This document shows, one piece after another, positions 53,456 through 61,097 of a stretch of 64,000 bases of DNA. Origin of the DNA: Thiocapsa rosea (GTDB lineage: Bacteria > Pseudomonadota > Gammaproteobacteria > Chromatiales > Chromatiaceae); assembly GCF_003634315.1 (NCBI RefSeq), contig NZ_RBXL01000001.1:4134501-4198500 (forward strand). The letters are read 5' to 3'. How positions within the stretch are numbered: position 1 is the stretch's first letter; the number at the start of each line of letters is the position of its first letter. Below the pieces are notes generated by a model. That model had not been told where the DNA came from and ran no database searches. It saw only the letters and a program-made list of their open reading frames with translations. Both the position numbers and the translations under genes were made by a program.

Positions 53456-54411
53456 CCGAGCACCTCGCGCTCGTCTTCGCGGCCTGTCTCCTCGACGCGC
53501 TGATCGGGGATCCGGTCTATCGTTTTCATCCGATTCGGATCATCGGGGCCTGGAGTCTCGGCTGGGAGAGGCTCTTGTTTGCCGGCGGGCTGAGCGGGCG
53601 TGTCAGCGGCGTTCTGCATTGGTTGTTGGTGGTCGGCGGCGCGCTGGCGGTCTGGTGGGGCGTTCGATACGTGCTCGGCGTTGTTCACCCCTGGGCGGCC
53701 TTTGGCTGGGATGTCTTTATCGCCTACAGCCTGATCTGCACCCGTGATCTCCTGGATCACGGGCGCCGCGTGCTCGAATCGCTCGACGATCCTCCGCGTG
53801 CACGCGCCCGGCTGCGGATGCTGGTCGGTCGCGATACCGAGCAACTGGAGCGCGACGGTATTGTGCGGGCGACCATCGAGAGTCTCTCGGAGAACCTGAC
53901 GGACGGGGTCCTGACGCCACTGTGGGCGCTCTGTCTGTTCGGGCTTCCGGGTCTGATCCTGGTGAAGGCGGTGTCGAGCCTGGATTCGATGGTCGGCTAC
54001 AAGAACGCGCGCTACGGCCGTTTCGGCTGGGCCGCGGCGCGTTCCGACGATCTCGTCCATTGGCTCCCGGCGCGGCTCTCGGTCCCCTTGATCGCGGCCG
54101 CGGCGGCATTGCTCAAGCTGCACCCGCGGCTGGTCTTGCGCGCCGCGCGCGACTATCACGCCATGCTCCCCAGTCCGAACTCCGGCTGGAGCGAGGCCGC
54201 CTGCGCCGGCGCGCTGCGGGTCCGGCTGGTCGGTCCGATTCGCTACGGCGGGACGCTCGTTACGGATGCCTACATGGGCGATCCGGATTGGCCGGCCGAT
54301 CTCGGGTCGCCGGACCTCGAGCGCGCGCTGCGTTTGATCCTGGTGGCCTGCCTCTTAGCCCTTCTCGTCGGTGTGGCCGTTGCGCCGCTGCGCACGGTTC
54401 TGCCATGGTGA
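53446..54411 (+). CDS. cbiB: adenosylcobinamide-phosphate synthase CbiB (CobD)
   Basis: CbiB attaches aminopropanol (phosphate) to adenosylcobyric acid. The 321-residue integral membrane protein has ACLLDALIGDPVYRFHPIRI, the signature start, several hydrophobic helices, IVRATIESLSENLTDGVLTP, VSSLDSMVGYKNARYGRFGW, AARDYHAMLPSPNSGWSEAA and CAGALRVRLVGPIRYGG. It overlaps cbiZ by 10 bp, so synthesis and salvage are coupled. The stop at 54409-54411 is 4 bp before a repeat of the TTTAAACCGCG family. Confidence 0.95.
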   Translation: MGLTEHLALVFAACLLDALIGDPVYRFHPIRIIGAWSLGWERLLFAGGLSGRVSGVLHWLLVVGGALAVWWGVRYVLGVVHPWAAFGWDVFIAYSLICTRDLLDHGRRVLESLDDPPRARARLRMLVGRDTEQLERDGIVRATIESLSENLTDGVLTPLWALCLFGLPGLILVKAVSSLDSMVGYKNARYGRFGWAAARSDDLVHWLPARLSVPLIAAAAALLKLHPRLVLRAARDYHAMLPSPNSGWSEAACAGALRVRLVGPIRYGGTLVTDAYMGDPDWPADLGSPDLERALRLILVACLLALLVGVAVAPLRTVLPW

Positions 54412-54415
54412 GGGT

Positions 54416-54501
54416 TTAAACCGCGTCCAGAGCGAGATGCTCACTTTCGAGTGAACTCGACGTTTGGTGCATCCACAGCCTTGAGCGGGGACGCGGTTTA
54501 A
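54416..54501. repeat. TTTAAACCGCG repeat, unit B in inverted orientation
   Basis: An 86-bp unit beginning TTAAACCGCGTCC and ending GGGGACGCGGTTTAA. Its reverse complement matches unit B at 7513-7596, including GGATGCACCAAACGTCGA and GCATCTCGCTCTGGACGCGG. On its right is the AT-rich run AAAATAATATATTTTTTAAT, matching the linker found between units A and B near hcp; unit A is absent. It separates cbiB from the TPR gene. Confidence 0.9.
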
Positions 54502-54548
54502 AAATAATATATTTTTTAATAGTTTAATATCCGAGTCTCGGGGTTCTC

Positions 54549-56471
54549 ATGTCCAAAAAGTCCGCCAAGCCCAAGTCCGGCGCCTCCGCCGTGTTGTCCA
54601 GCCAGCTCAAGGCGATCGAACGTTTGATGGAGCGCAGAGATGACGCGACCGCGGCGCGTCGGCTGCGTGCCTTGATCGAGGCCCACCCGGACCAAAGCGG
54701 TCCCCGGCGTCTGCTCGTGGAGGCGCTGGAGGGTAGCCAGGGAAGCGGCGCTGCGGCCATTGCCGCTTTCGATTGGGCGGAGCGTCGTCCCAAGAGCTTG
54801 CCCGCTCAGGAGATGCTTTTTCGGTACGCACTGCAGTTCGGGCATGTCATGTTGGCGGATCGCACCGCGGAGCGGCTGCGTGCGCTCGGTGTCGAGACGC
54901 CCGGGTTTCCGGTGGCGGCCGCGATACGCGAGGATCTGCTGCGGCAGCCCGACGGGTCGAGCGCAACCGCCGAGCAGATGCTGCTCTTCGATATCGGCAA
55001 GCTCCATCTGGACGGCCATGATTTTGCCGGCGTCGTGCGTTGGCTGGACGGGGTCGATCTAACGCCGGCGAAGAACAATCGTGCGATGTCTCTGTTCCAT
55101 CTCGATCGCATCGAGGATGCCCTGGCGGCCTTCCTTGCGCTTTGGAAGGAGGATCCGGACAACCTCTTCGCCTTGGGATGGGCGGCGCGTTTGCGTCTCT
55201 ATCAGGGTGACGAGACCGGCGCACGGGGCCTGACGACACCCTTGGCCGCCGCGACGGCCCGCCGACTCGAGGATGCCGTGCCGCAGCTCGATGCCTTGCT
55301 GCTGTTGGGCGAGGATGCCGCCGCGTTGGATGCCTTCGCGCGTGTTGAGCGGTGTGACTGGTTCGGCATCGGAGAGCCTCAGCAACAGGCGATGCTGAGC
55401 CATTTGGCCGCCTGCGCGGCGAGTCGACTGGGTGAGGCAAAGCGGGCGCGGGCGCTCTGCAAGGCATCGCTCGAGCGCGTGCCGAATTTCAAACCCGCCC
55501 TGGAGAGTCGCACCGTGATCGACGCCGCGGGCGATGCCTTGGCGTATCCGCCGGTGTTCGGTCTCGGGCAGGCATTGCCGCTGACCTGGCTGAACCGGAT
55601 GCGTGACGCCGGGAACGACGCCTTTTCGCACCTCGGGAAGGTGACGGCATCCAATGACTTCCTCGATGCACTCTACGTCGGCGGCGACGACGGCCTGCGC
55701 GGTCTGGTCGCCTTCATCCTCCAATATCGCGCCGAACGGGGCGATCCGAACGCGGTCGAGCGTCTGAAACGGTTCGCCTGTCTGCCGATCGGGACCAGGG
55801 AGACGCGCTTCGGGTTACTTCGCCCGCTCCACGACAAGGGTCTGCTGCCTTACGGCGAGCCGCTTGAGCTGTGGGACGGCGAGCGCGTGACGCAGGTTAA
55901 ATTGGTCAGTACCGAGATCAGACGCGAGCCCGAGCCGAGCAATCTTCCCAAGGATCTCGAGATGCTTCTCCAACGCTCGATAGACCGCTTCAACGAGCGG
56001 GATTACGAGGGCGCGGAGATCCTCTTGACTCGGATCCTCGAGTACGCCCCCGGGCATCGTGTCGCACTCGGCAACCTCGCCGCGATCCACAGTGCTCAGG
56101 GTCGTCCTCTGGAAGCGATCGAGCTGCTTCGCGATGTGATCGCCCGTTTCCCGGACTACGTCTTCCCGCGCTGCAATCTGGCCGTCATGCTGATCGAGGC
56201 CGGGGAGATCGACGAGGCCGCTCGCCTGCTGGATGGACTCTACGAGCGCCCGAGCCTGCACGTGCAGGACATCTTCGTGCTCTATGGTGCATTGGCGATG
56301 CTGAGCCGGGCGCGAGGGAATCAGCCTGCTGCGGACGCTCTGATCGCGAGTCTTGAACCATTGGTCGAAGACGAGGACGACGCGCGCCGGTTGGCCCTCG
56401 CCAAGCGACTGCAGGGGCGGGTCAGGCCCGGTGCCGACAAGAGCGGTCGGTTCGAGCGCAAGGGCGACTGA
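54549..56471 (+). CDS. TPR-repeat protein
   Basis: A 640-residue soluble protein of helical repeats. The N-terminus is basic (MSKKSAKPKSGASAV); TPR-like units occur from about residue 15 to 350 and again at 485-620 (RFNERDYEGAEILLTRILEY, RVALGNLAAIHSAQGRPLEA, FPRCNLAVMLIEAGEIDEAA). Between them is a less repetitive region (LPLTWLNRMRDAGNDAFSHL). No signal peptide. I do not recognise a specific function; it is likely a scaffold. It starts 47 bp after the repeat at 54416-54501. Nothing ties it to the T6SS. Confidence 0.85.
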   Translation: MSKKSAKPKSGASAVLSSQLKAIERLMERRDDATAARRLRALIEAHPDQSGPRRLLVEALEGSQGSGAAAIAAFDWAERRPKSLPAQEMLFRYALQFGHVMLADRTAERLRALGVETPGFPVAAAIREDLLRQPDGSSATAEQMLLFDIGKLHLDGHDFAGVVRWLDGVDLTPAKNNRAMSLFHLDRIEDALAAFLALWKEDPDNLFALGWAARLRLYQGDETGARGLTTPLAAATARRLEDAVPQLDALLLLGEDAAALDAFARVERCDWFGIGEPQQQAMLSHLAACAASRLGEAKRARALCKASLERVPNFKPALESRTVIDAAGDALAYPPVFGLGQALPLTWLNRMRDAGNDAFSHLGKVTASNDFLDALYVGGDDGLRGLVAFILQYRAERGDPNAVERLKRFACLPIGTRETRFGLLRPLHDKGLLPYGEPLELWDGERVTQVKLVSTEIRREPEPSNLPKDLEMLLQRSIDRFNERDYEGAEILLTRILEYAPGHRVALGNLAAIHSAQGRPLEAIELLRDVIARFPDYVFPRCNLAVMLIEAGEIDEAARLLDGLYERPSLHVQDIFVLYGALAMLSRARGNQPAADALIASLEPLVEDEDDARRLALAKRLQGRVRPGADKSGRFERKGD

Positions 56472-56485
56472 TCCGCTCTCGGGGG

Positions 56486-56509
56486 GCGCCCGGCCGTTCG
56501 GCCGGGCGC
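56486..56509. terminator. hairpin between convergent genes
   Basis: GCGCCCGGCC-GTTC-GGCCGGGCGC, a perfect 10-bp stem with a 4-base loop, between the stop of the TPR gene and the stop of the DUF3422 gene. There is no T run on either side, so intrinsic termination is possible but not assured. Confidence 0.5.
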
Positions 56510-56513
56510 AGAA

Positions 56514-57809
56514 TCACTCCGATCCGGCCAGGCGCCGCTTGATCCGTCTGAGTCCGAACCAGGCGAACCCGATCACGAAGGGGAGGGCGATTCCCATCCA
56601 CAAGCCCGCATCGATCGGGATTCCGCCGCTTTCCAGACCCTTGAGTGCATACCCGATGAGGCCGACGCCGTAGTAGCCGATCGCGATGACGGAGAGCCCT
56701 TCCACGGTCTCCTGCAGACGCACCTGCAGATGGGCGCGGCGATCCATGGACTGCAGCAACTGCCGGTTTTGCTCCTGCAGCGAGACATCCACACGGGCGC
56801 GCAACAGGCTGGTGATGCGGGCTGCGCGCTCCGCCAAGTCGTGCTGACGTCGTTGGGTGGCCTCGCAGGTCGCGACCGCCGGGGTCAAGCGTGCGTCGAG
56901 GAACTCGGACAGTGTCTGAAGGCCTTCGATCCTGTTTTGGCGAAGCTGCTCGAGCCGCTGTTGGATCATCCCGTAATAGGCACGCGAGGCATCGAAGCGA
57001 TAGGTGGTTCGGGCCGAAACCGCCTCGATATCCGCGGCGAGCCTGGTCAGCTCGCCCAGCAGCTCGCTCTCGAAGGCCGTTTGATCGGACGAGACCTGAC
57101 TCGACAGGCGTGAAGCCACCAGCGCCAAGCGACGATCGGCGTCGCTGAGGGCTGCTGAGACGCCCCGTGCCAGCGGGAATCCGAGCAGTGCCATGGCCCG
57201 GTAGGCGTTGATCTCCAACACGCGCTTGGCCAGTCGCCCGGCCTGATTGTCGGACAGGCCGCAGGCGCGCAGCAGGATCCACGAGTACCCGTCGGCATGG
57301 ATCTTATGATCGGACCAAGCGCGCCCCGCACCCCCGACCACTTCCGAGCCGATGACGGGGTTGCCCTCGAAGAGCGCGACCAGCTCGTCGTTGGTGCGCT
57401 CGGGAAGATCGCAGGGCTCGATGGCCAGCGAGGTGGCGGTGATCACCTCGCCGGGCAGGTCGCGCAGCCAGTCCTGCGGCAGATCGTCGAGCAACGGTTC
57501 GGCGAAGGGGTGAGCGAAAGCGCCGTGCTTGCTGAAGGTATAGGTAACGAACTCGGTATGGCGCTCCCAACGCAGACGCATGGGTCCGAGGTCGATCCAA
57601 TAGTGTTGATCGACCATCTCCGGGATCGGCAACCCGTAGTGGGCGAGAAGTCGCTTCAGGTGCTCGATGTTGCGGCCGCCCCCGCGCTCGCCCGAGACCG
57701 CAGCGAGATGGGAGACACGTTCGGGCGCGCGCAGGGGCTCGAAGGTGCGGGCGTGCAGCTCGTCGGTGACGATATGACGCAGCAGATGCTCTTTGAAGGG
57801 AAGTGACAT
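56514..57809 (-). CDS. DUF3422 family membrane protein
   Basis: A 431-residue protein of the DUF3422 family: RHIVTDELHARTFEPLRAPE, LRWERHTEFVTYTFSKHG, GGAGRAWSDHKIHADGYSWI and VLEINAYRAMALLGFPLARG are typical. A central coiled-coil-like part (about 230-350) precedes two C-terminal membrane helices (LSVIAIGYYGVGLIGYAL; LWMGIALPFVIGFAWFGL). It is a predicted inner-membrane protein of unknown function, widespread in proteobacteria. ATG at 57809. It is convergent with the TPR gene. Confidence 0.9.
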   Translation of the reverse strand: MSLPFKEHLLRHIVTDELHARTFEPLRAPERVSHLAAVSGERGGGRNIEHLKRLLAHYGLPIPEMVDQHYWIDLGPMRLRWERHTEFVTYTFSKHGAFAHPFAEPLLDDLPQDWLRDLPGEVITATSLAIEPCDLPERTNDELVALFEGNPVIGSEVVGGAGRAWSDHKIHADGYSWILLRACGLSDNQAGRLAKRVLEINAYRAMALLGFPLARGVSAALSDADRRLALVASRLSSQVSSDQTAFESELLGELTRLAADIEAVSARTTYRFDASRAYYGMIQQRLEQLRQNRIEGLQTLSEFLDARLTPAVATCEATQRRQHDLAERAARITSLLRARVDVSLQEQNRQLLQSMDRRAHLQVRLQETVEGLSVIAIGYYGVGLIGYALKGLESGGIPIDAGLWMGIALPFVIGFAWFGLRRIKRRLAGSE

Positions 57810-57992
57810 GCCGTGAGGATCCTTATTGGGCGGCGCGAGTGTAACCGGGGCTTGTGACGAAGGCGATACCGGCTCGCGATCCCTGCTCGTGCGTGCGTCA
57901 CGCGTGGATCGCGCGTGTCATGAGGCACTGCAATTCGCGCAGGCGCGCGAGGCCGTTGCGGGCCGGTGTCGCCTGCTCGACTCCACCCGGAT

Positions 57993-58169
57993 TCAGGTCG
58001 AGCTCTGCCCGGCGTCGGTCTGCGGCAGATCACCCTCGGGCTGCTCGACGTCGGCCGCTTCGGATGGAGTGCTGCTGTTTTCGGTCTTGCGCTTCTGCTT
58101 GTCCTCTTTCTTCTTTTTCTTCTGTAGGTCGCGCTGACGTTTCTCGAACGCATAGTTTGTCTTGGCCAT
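57993..58169 (-). CDS. small basic protein, lysine-rich
   Basis: A 58-residue protein starting MAKTNYAFEKRQRDLQKKKK and continuing with an acidic, Pro/Thr-rich tail. The N-terminal MAKTNYAFEKRQR sequence is a recurring small protein in gammaproteobacteria without known function. The ATG at 58169 is favoured because GAGAG lies seven bases upstream; an ATG at 58175 overlaps the stop of the preceding small ORF. The strong charge split, basic then acidic, suggests nucleic-acid contact but this is inference. The gap to DUF3422 (57810-57992) holds nothing I can name. Confidence 0.7.
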   Translation of the reverse strand: MAKTNYAFEKRQRDLQKKKKKEDKQKRKTENSSTPSEAADVEQPEGDLPQTDAGQSST

Positions 58170-58171
58170 GG

Positions 58172-58453
58172 TCATACTCTCGCTGTTCGGCGCCGAGACA
58201 GTCGAGACTGCCGTTCGGGCACCTGAATGGGGGTTGAAGAGGAGGCGAGGACGTCGGATCCTTTTCGTGTGTCGGAAAGGTCTCCTGCGCTCGCCTTCGT
58301 GGCGTGCTCTCGACGGACGGTGACTGGATTCAAGGGTCCGAGCCGGCATGGCTTGCGCGGGTCGCGAATACGCATCCGGAAGCGCGGCTGCCCTGCTGCG
58401 TCCACGACGGAGAACCAGTCCTCGATCAGGCCGATCACCGAGCGTACCAGCAT
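58172..58453 (-). CDS. possible small hypothetical protein
   Basis: A 93-codon frame whose first half (MLVRSVIGLIEDWFSVVDAA, GQPRFRMRIRDPRK) has GC-rich third positions like real genes here, while the second half (TRKGSDVLASSSTPIQVPER) does not. Its stop overlaps the upstream alternative start of the small basic protein. I do not recognise a family. It may be a broken gene or chance. Confidence 0.3.
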   Translation of the reverse strand: MLVRSVIGLIEDWFSVVDAAGQPRFRMRIRDPRKPCRLGPLNPVTVRREHATKASAGDLSDTRKGSDVLASSSTPIQVPERQSRLSRRRTARV

Positions 58454-58702
58454 CGGCTCGCATGCTCTAGCGAGCAGGGCTGCCGACGACCGATGCGGTT
58501 CGGATGCGCTCGGAATCCTCGGGGCATGCGCAAGGGTACCGCGAACAGCCTGTCAGGCGTTGCCTGACGCGACGGTCGTGCGCGCGAGGCCCGTGGAAGA
58601 GGACGACTGCAAGTCGTCTATCCCAGGGCACGCCGCTTCGCGGCGTTGCTTCCGGCAGATCGGATGTGCGAGGAAAGATCGGTTCGTCCGGAATCCGATG
58701 AT

Positions 58703-58746
<44 letters not shown>

Positions 58747-58869
58747 GTAGACCCTTCGACGACGTGCCTCGGCTCCGGCTCTGTCGGTAGATCGGCCTCG
58801 CTCATAAAACCGTTGCGCCAGGCAAAGCCTGGAAGGAGAGGAAGATAGCGAACGGATAAGCCAATCGGA

Positions 58870-59595
58870 AACTCCTTTTTGCGACCCACCGGGTGCAAGT
58901 CCCGAGCCGGTAAGGAGTGGCCATCCACCGGAACCGAGTGTTGTGTGGTGCGGGAGCGATCCCGCCTGCGAAGCGTACACAGGGGGCGTGCAGGCCGTGT
59001 GATGGAGCCCCGTTACTGAGTTCAGCGGAGCCGACGTATTCGGAACACCGGAAGGCAACAGTTTCGGCATCGTAACGGCCTGATGTCGAGACTCCGCCGG
59101 GGTCTAAGAGCAGGGCATGTACGCACGGGTCGTCCAGGAACCTGGGAGCGCTCAGTTGCTCCTTGCCCGAGACGCGGCGCGGGCACCGCGTAAGAAGCCG
59201 CCCCGGCCCGACGGCGCTGGTCCGGCCGACGGGAGCGAACAGGACCGACGGCAAGGTAGCGCCAAGCGAAGGCAACGAAGTGCGGCGCGATGGCGACTGA
59301 GCAGTCAGAGTCGGCTGATAGTACCGTTGAGCGTGGGGAACGCACCCGAGCGGACCCATGGGAGGGAAGCGGCCGATCGGTTGAGACACCTTCTGAAGGG
59401 ACGATGGCGTGAACATCGAGTCACCTGACCATCTGAACAGAACGACAGGAGATCGCGACATGGGCTGAATGGTCCATCGGGTGTGCGACAGTTGTCGTGC
59501 AGCGAGCGCTCAACCGAGGAGCCGGATGCGGTAGTCCCGCACGTCCGGATCTGTGGGAGCCGCGGGTGGGTAACCACCCGCGGCCACCCGGTCCC
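58870..59595 (+). mobile_element. group II intron remnant lacking its maturase ORF
   Basis: The forward strand shows group II intron parts. The 5' region GCGACCCACCGGGTGCAAGT and what follows is of the domain I type. Near the 3' end, 59517-59553 fits domain V: it starts GAGCCGGATGCGG (with the catalytic AGC), has loop TAGT and returns CCCGCACGTCCGGATC with the usual two-base bulge. Directly after it, CCGCGGGTGG-GTAA-CCACCCGCGG is a domain VI-like hairpin. The maturase frame that should fill the middle is only a stub (GTG near 59410, stop near 59470), then sequence jumps to the maturase-like end before domain V. Exact ends are uncertain, and the first bases are TTGCG rather than GTGYG. Confidence 0.7.
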
Positions 59596-59612
59596 GCGTC
59601 GCTGATCGCAGC

Positions 59613-59693
59613 GGTAGGGTGGACAAGCGTAGCGCAGTCCACCAGCGTCGGCGCGGGGATCGGTGGACTTCGCTCTCGCTCGTCCACCCTACC
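59613..59693. repeat. intergenic palindrome with GGTAGGGTGGAC arms
   Basis: GGTAGGGTGGAC at the left and GTCCACCCTACC at the right form a 12-bp inverted repeat around an 57-base centre that itself repeats GTCCACC and GGTGGAC. Such palindromes are commonly dispersed in proteobacterial genomes. It lies just after the group II intron remnant. Confidence 0.8.
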
Positions 59694-59736
59694 GGCCGAG
59701 CTAATGAGCAACGCCGGTAGATCCTTTCCCGGAATA

Positions 59737-59859
59737 CGCATACCGCACCGGGCGCGGTTTAAGTGGGAAACATACGATGGTTGTGTTGCGGTTCTGTGAT
59801 CTCGGCGCGCGTTGAGGGCGCTTCGGAGGTCCCCCGGCGTGACCACCGAGCGCGGTTTA
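59737..59859. repeat. partial TTAAACCGCG repeat fragments next to the YibE/F stop
   Basis: CGCATACCGCACCGGGCGCG followed by GTTTAA at 59737-59762 is the reverse complement of the left end of unit A (7405). CGCGGTTTA at 59851-59859 is another end, and its TTA is, on the minus strand, the TAA stop codon of the YibE/F gene. The body of the element between is not similar to units A or B as far as I can see. Confidence 0.7.
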
Positions 59860-60990
59860 GCATGCCGAGGCTGTGTTTGCGTGCGCCCGATAGAGCAGCC
59901 CCGCAACTACGGCAGTGAAGGGGGCGACCGTGACGAGGCCGAAGCTCCCGACCAGGATGTTGAGGGTCTCGGCGGCGACGAAGGGTGCGTTGAGAATGTT
60001 CTCCGCCGGTAGACCTTTGGCCATGAAGAGCAGGAACATGCAGATGTGACTGCTCGAATAGGCGAGCAGCAGCGTGGTGGTCATGGTGCCGATGACTGCC
60101 CGACCGACGCGCAGCCCTGAGGCGATATGGTCCAAGACGCCGATATCCGGTTGACCCAGCTTGATCTCCTCCATACTTGCGGCGATGTCCATCGCGAGAT
60201 CCATGACTGCGCCGGAGGAGGCGATGAAGACACTGGCGATGAAGATGTCGGTCAGTCGCAGCTCGTAATAGCCCGAGTAAAGCAGCGCTTCGGCGAAGGG
60301 TCGGATGGCGCCGTGCAGGTTGAAGGCATGTGCGAACCAGACGGCGAGACCGCAGGTGAGCAAAACGCCGAGTATGGATCCCGAGAAGGTCGCGATACCG
60401 CGTCTTGACAGTCCGCCGACCGAGAAGGTCACGACGCCGGTCAGGACGGCGACCACCGCGAGACCGGTCGGAATCGGCGGATAGCCGAGGAGCAGGAGCG
60501 GGAAATACAGCTTCCAGAGCACCAGTGCCGCAAAGACGAAGGAGAGTGCGGCCTTCAGCCCGGTGACCCCGGCGACCCCGATCAACAGGGCCACGAAGCC
60601 GCCGATGAGCAGAAGCTGCATCTGTAGGCGATAGTGACCGCGTGCCATGCCGTGGGCCGGCTGCCCGTCGACGAGGTCGTATTCGACCAGGATGACCGAG
60701 CCCGTTTCGTAGAATTCGTCGAGCTCGAGCTTGCCGGTGAGCATGTTGGTGACGGCGAACTCTTCGCCCTCCGCCGGCCCGTCAAGCAATCTGATGGTCA
60801 GGACCTGGGCCTCGGTCTTGATGATGAGGTTGGTGCGGACGCGACTGTTGTCCACATCGACGATCAAGCCGCGCGCATGCAGGCCGCGCTCGGCCGGCGG
60901 GCCGGGCGGTGCTAGATCGAGTGTGAGCAGGAGGATGCAGACGACGGCGATGACTCCGGCAAAAAGCCATTCGCGACCTATTCTCGACAC
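59857..60990 (-). CDS. YibE/F-like membrane transporter
   Basis: A 377-residue protein of the YibE/F-like family. An N-terminal membrane helix (WLFAGVIAVVCILLLTLDLA) is followed by an extracytoplasmic part of about 110 residues (VLTIRLLDGPAEGEEFAVTN, FYETGSVILVEYDLVDG) and about seven more membrane helices (LLLIGGFVALLIGVAGVTGL, YPPIPTGLAVVAVLTGVVTF) with the family motifs IASSGAVMDLAMDIAASMEE and GRAVIGTMTTTLLLAYSSSH. Substrate unknown. GTG start at 60990, with GAGGT eight bases upstream. The TAA stop lies in a TTAAACCGCG-type repeat end. It is 107 bp downstream of the alkaline phosphatase gene on the same strand. Confidence 0.88.
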   Translation of the reverse strand: MSRIGREWLFAGVIAVVCILLLTLDLAPPGPPAERGLHARGLIVDVDNSRVRTNLIIKTEAQVLTIRLLDGPAEGEEFAVTNMLTGKLELDEFYETGSVILVEYDLVDGQPAHGMARGHYRLQMQLLLIGGFVALLIGVAGVTGLKAALSFVFAALVLWKLYFPLLLLGYPPIPTGLAVVAVLTGVVTFSVGGLSRRGIATFSGSILGVLLTCGLAVWFAHAFNLHGAIRPFAEALLYSGYYELRLTDIFIASVFIASSGAVMDLAMDIAASMEEIKLGQPDIGVLDHIASGLRVGRAVIGTMTTTLLLAYSSSHICMFLLFMAKGLPAENILNAPFVAAETLNILVGSFGLVTVAPFTAVVAGLLYRAHANTASAC

Positions 60991-61097
60991 GGAGCGATAC
61001 CTCGGATCTGAACATTCGGAACACAAAAACGGCGCCGCGAAGGCGGCGCCGAGAGGAGGCGGGTTCGATCTAACCCGTCGTCGCGATGACCCTAGGG

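Noticed and set aside
58802-59461. 219-codon minus-strand frame across the group II intron region
   Set aside because: The region is explained by intron RNA structure on the plus strand; the frame has no family match by eye.
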